From Euryarchaeota archaeon UBA62 (GTDB lineage Archaea; Thermoplasmatota; Poseidoniia; Poseidoniales; Thalassarchaeaceae), in the NCBI GenBank assembly GCA_002502095.1, contig DAPJ01000018.1, positions 48,267-64,415 on the forward strand: DNA of 16,149 nt. Direction: 5' to 3'. The notes under the pieces were generated by a model. The model was not told the origin of the DNA, did not search any database, and worked only from the letters and a program-made list of their open reading frames with translations. Positions 14,194-16,149 of this stretch are shown here, one piece after another. The position numbers and the translations under genes are program-made. Within the stretch, counting starts at the first letter, position 1. Each line of letters opens with the position of its first letter.

Positions 14194-15147
14194 ATGGCGA
14201 CAACAAATCTGACGGATTTCTTCCTTCAAGCTACTGAGGCCGCAGCGGTCGCCGCATCTCCTTGGAGGGGCAAGGGAGATGGCAAGGCGGCCGATGGCGC
14301 TGCCGTAGAGGCAATGAGAGCCGTCTTCGATAAAGTTCCATTCGATGGTAGAGTGGCAATTGGCGAAGGAGAGAGGGACGATGCCCCCATGCTTTGGATT
14401 GGCGAGCCTCTCGGTTCAATGCAAGGGGTATCTGGTGCCCCGAGGATAGACATTGCTGTAGACCCCCTAGAGTGTACTAATCATGTAGCGAACAATCTTC
14501 CTAATGCTATGGCAGTGTTAGCCGCTGCTCCGAGGGGTTCACTCTTGCATGCTCCAGATTGCTACATGGACAAAATTGCTGGTTCTAAGGAATTAATCGG
14601 GGAATTGAGCCTCGATGCTGAGACTTCTTATAATTTAGAATCAGCTTGCAGTATCTTGGGAAAGTCTCCCTCAGAACTCAACGTGGTGGTAATGGACCGT
14701 CCTAGACATGTTGATCTAATCACGGATATCAATGATTTTGGATCTAATGTCATAAGGATTGGAGATGGAGACGTCTCAGCCGCGCTGAATGCGGCGGATC
14801 CAGAATCTGATATTGACTTGCTAATGGGAATAGGGGCCGCTCCAGAGGGAGTCATTACTGCAACAGCCCTCAGGGGGCTCAATGCAACCTTTCAAGGAAG
14901 ATTGGTTTTCAAGAATGAAGGCCACAGGGAGAGGGCTGAAAGGATGATTGAAGGAGATATTGAGAGGCTTTGGGATAGAGACGATTTATGCTCATCAGAA
15001 GACTCCATATTCATTGGATCAGGTGTTTGCGATGGAAGGACCAAGGGAGTGGAATTTCATCAGGACGGCAAAGCATCAGTGCACTCAGAAATTATTGATG
15101 TATCTTCTGGAATTCATAAATTTGTATCATCTACTAGAAAATTCTAG
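14194..15147 (+). CDS. glpX: Class II fructose-1,6-bisphosphatase (GlpX type)
   Basis: A 317-residue GlpX-family phosphatase removing the 1-phosphate of fructose 1,6-bisphosphate in gluconeogenesis; some relatives also take sedoheptulose bisphosphate. Metal and substrate motifs are ADGAAVEAMR (33-42, D34), AIGEGERDDAPML (55-67), DPLECTN (90-96), NLPNAMAVLA, APDCYMDKI (120-128) and GIGAAPEGV (212-220, E218). Length and order match E. coli GlpX (336) with a slightly shorter C-terminus. The glycine of the otherwise well conserved DPxEGT motif is replaced by cysteine C94. Most archaea rely on the bifunctional FBP aldolase/phosphatase instead, so a GlpX next to a class I aldolase suggests acquisition from bacteria. 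It follows moaC by 25 bases and precedes the aldolase by 70. Confidence 0.93.
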   Translation: MATTNLTDFFLQATEAAAVAASPWRGKGDGKAADGAAVEAMRAVFDKVPFDGRVAIGEGERDDAPMLWIGEPLGSMQGVSGAPRIDIAVDPLECTNHVANNLPNAMAVLAAAPRGSLLHAPDCYMDKIAGSKELIGELSLDAETSYNLESACSILGKSPSELNVVVMDRPRHVDLITDINDFGSNVIRIGDGDVSAALNAADPESDIDLLMGIGAAPEGVITATALRGLNATFQGRLVFKNEGHRERAERMIEGDIERLWDRDDLCSSEDSIFIGSGVCDGRTKGVEFHQDGKASVHSEIIDVSSGIHKFVSSTRKF

Positions 15148-15217
15148 ACCTCACAAACTAATCCTTCTAACGATGGATTAATTTCTCATCACTCACTCGT
15201 AGCAATCGGTAGCGGAT

Positions 15218-16149
15218 ATGGATAAGCAACTTCTTGAGAGGACAGCAAGGGAACTAGTGGCATCTGGGAAGGGCATTCTCGCCGCAGATGAAAGTAATGG
15301 GACAATGTCTAGTAGACTGGAGGCGGTTGGTATCGAACCATCTCCAGAGGCTCGAAGGATGTATAGGTCCAACATATTCTCAACCGAGGGATATGAGTCA
15401 GCAATAAGTGGAGTTATTCTCTTTGATGAGACAATAAGACAGTCCATGGACGATGGAACTCCTATTCCAGAATACCTTTCCAGCAGGGGCATACATCCCG
15501 GTATCAAGGTCGATACTGGGGCAAAGGACCTTGCCAATCATCCAGGTGAGAAAATCACAGAAGGTCTGGATGGACTCAGAGATAGGTGTGCTGAGTATTT
15601 CTCCATGGGTGCACGATTTGCTAAGTGGAGGGCAGTCATCAGAATTGGACAAAATATGCCCAGTATCGCCAATATTTCAACAAATGCACACGCTCTGGCC
15701 AGATATGCTTCGATTTGTCAAGAGCAAGGACTAGTTCCCATAATCGAGCCCGAGGTCATTATGGAAGGGGATCACAGTGCCGAAAGATGCTTTCAGGTTA
15801 CTTCTGAAATACTTTCACAGACATTCATGGATTGTAAAAAACAGGGAGTTCACCTTCCAGGGACTCTACTCAAGCCAAACATGATTATGCCCGGAAAGGA
15901 ATGCGATGTACAGATTTCCAGGGAAGAGGTAGCTAACCTTACCGTCAAGTGCCTTTCCATGAATGTTCCAGAAGAGGTCGAGGGGATTGTATTTCTGTCC
16001 GGGGGGCAATCCGATGAAGACGCAACTGCTCATCTTAATTTGATGAACTCAATGGACATGGAACATCCATGGCAACTATCCTACTCCTATGGGAGGGCAC
16101 TGCTTGCACACGCCCTACGGACTTGGGCTGAAGGTTCCCTTGAGGATAG
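15218..16149 (+). CDS. fba: Class I fructose-bisphosphate aldolase, animal/plant type (3' end cut by window)
   Basis: From the ATG at 15218 the frame stays open for 310 codons to the window end; the final bases TAG are not in frame. The product aligns throughout with the eukaryotic-type class I aldolase (about 340-365 residues): GKGILAADESNGT (18-29), SGVILFDET (64-72), GIKVDTGA (95-102), GLDGLRDRC (116-124), FAKWRAV (134-140), PIIEPEV (174-180), the Schiff-base lysine K219 in LLKPNMIMPG, FLSGGQSDE (259-267) and SYGRALLAHALRTW (290-303). It cleaves or forms fructose 1,6-bisphosphate without a metal. It is not the FbaB/DhnA type usual in archaea. Next to glpX it forms a two-step gluconeogenic pair. 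About 30 or more C-terminal residues, including any terminal tyrosine, lie beyond the window. Confidence 0.93.
   Translation, partial: MDKQLLERTARELVASGKGILAADESNGTMSSRLEAVGIEPSPEARRMYRSNIFSTEGYESAISGVILFDETIRQSMDDGTPIPEYLSSRGIHPGIKVDTGAKDLANHPGEKITEGLDGLRDRCAEYFSMGARFAKWRAVIRIGQNMPSIANISTNAHALARYASICQEQGLVPIIEPEVIMEGDHSAERCFQVTSEILSQTFMDCKKQGVHLPGTLLKPNMIMPGKECDVQISREEVANLTVKCLSMNVPEEVEGIVFLSGGQSDEDATAHLNLMNSMDMEHPWQLSYSYGRALLAHALRTWAEGSLED

Noticed and set aside
16147..16149. TAG at the end of the window as the stop of the aldolase
   Set aside because: It is in another frame (the aldolase frame ends with an incomplete AG codon), and the family continues about 30 or more residues further.
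1..16149. Mobile elements, CRISPR arrays, attachment sites or an origin
   Set aside because: No transposase or integrase, no spaced direct repeats, no tRNA-flanking duplication and no long intergenic repeat were seen; the tRNA is not followed by an integrase.

Overview
The window is a gene-dense stretch (about 95 % coding) of what is most likely a planktonic euryarchaeon of the Marine Group II / Poseidoniales type. That placement is an inference. It rests on heavy AGA/AGG arginine and ATA isoleucine codon use, frequent GTG/TTG starts, few Shine-Dalgarno sequences, TATA-like boxes about 25-29 nt upstream of several start codons (leaderless archaeal style), an intronless tRNA-Gly(CCC), a geranylgeranyl-reductase-like flavoprotein, and many bacterial-looking metabolic enzymes. 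No 16S rRNA or ribosomal protein is present to settle it. I see no mobile element, CRISPR array or pseudogene.

Layout. (1) Positions 1-3680: the tail of an upstream gene, an enoyl-CoA hydratase with an unusual Pro/Lys-rich insertion, an NAD(P)-aldehyde dehydrogenase on the minus strand, then a divergent pair-operon of a PaaG-like enoyl-CoA isomerase and a SixA-type histidine phosphatase. (2) 3672-7895: a membrane-anchored alpha/beta hydrolase (minus), an ABC-F translation ATPase and a DEAD-box RNA helicase with a basic tail. (3) 7945-8019: tRNA-Gly(CCC), whose 3' end overlaps the antisense 3' end of a SemiSWEET gene. (4) 7998-13138, all on the minus strand, read in the order FAD reductase-like protein, enoyl-CoA hydratase, PaaA/BoxB-like diiron protein, unknown 187-aa protein, 3-hydroxyacyl-CoA dehydrogenase, SemiSWEET. 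(5) 13218-16149, plus strand: moaE, moaC, glpX (class II fructose-1,6-bisphosphatase) and a eukaryotic/bacterial-type class I fructose-bisphosphate aldolase that runs off the window.

How it fits together. The enzymes in regions 1 and 4 match most steps of an aerobic CoA-thioester ring-epoxidation route of the phenylacetate (paa) or benzoate (box) kind: diiron epoxidase, ring isomerase, crotonases, aldehyde dehydrogenase and hydroxyacyl-CoA dehydrogenase. The CoA ligase, the dedicated ferredoxin/flavin reductase, PaaB/PaaC and the thiolase are not in the window. The gene beside the diiron protein, where one might expect partner subunits, encodes an unrecognised protein. This is the best candidate for an undescribed system; the alternative is ordinary fatty-acid beta-oxidation beside an orphan diiron oxygenase. 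Region 5 pairs molybdenum-cofactor synthesis with two consecutive gluconeogenic enzymes of non-classical archaeal type.
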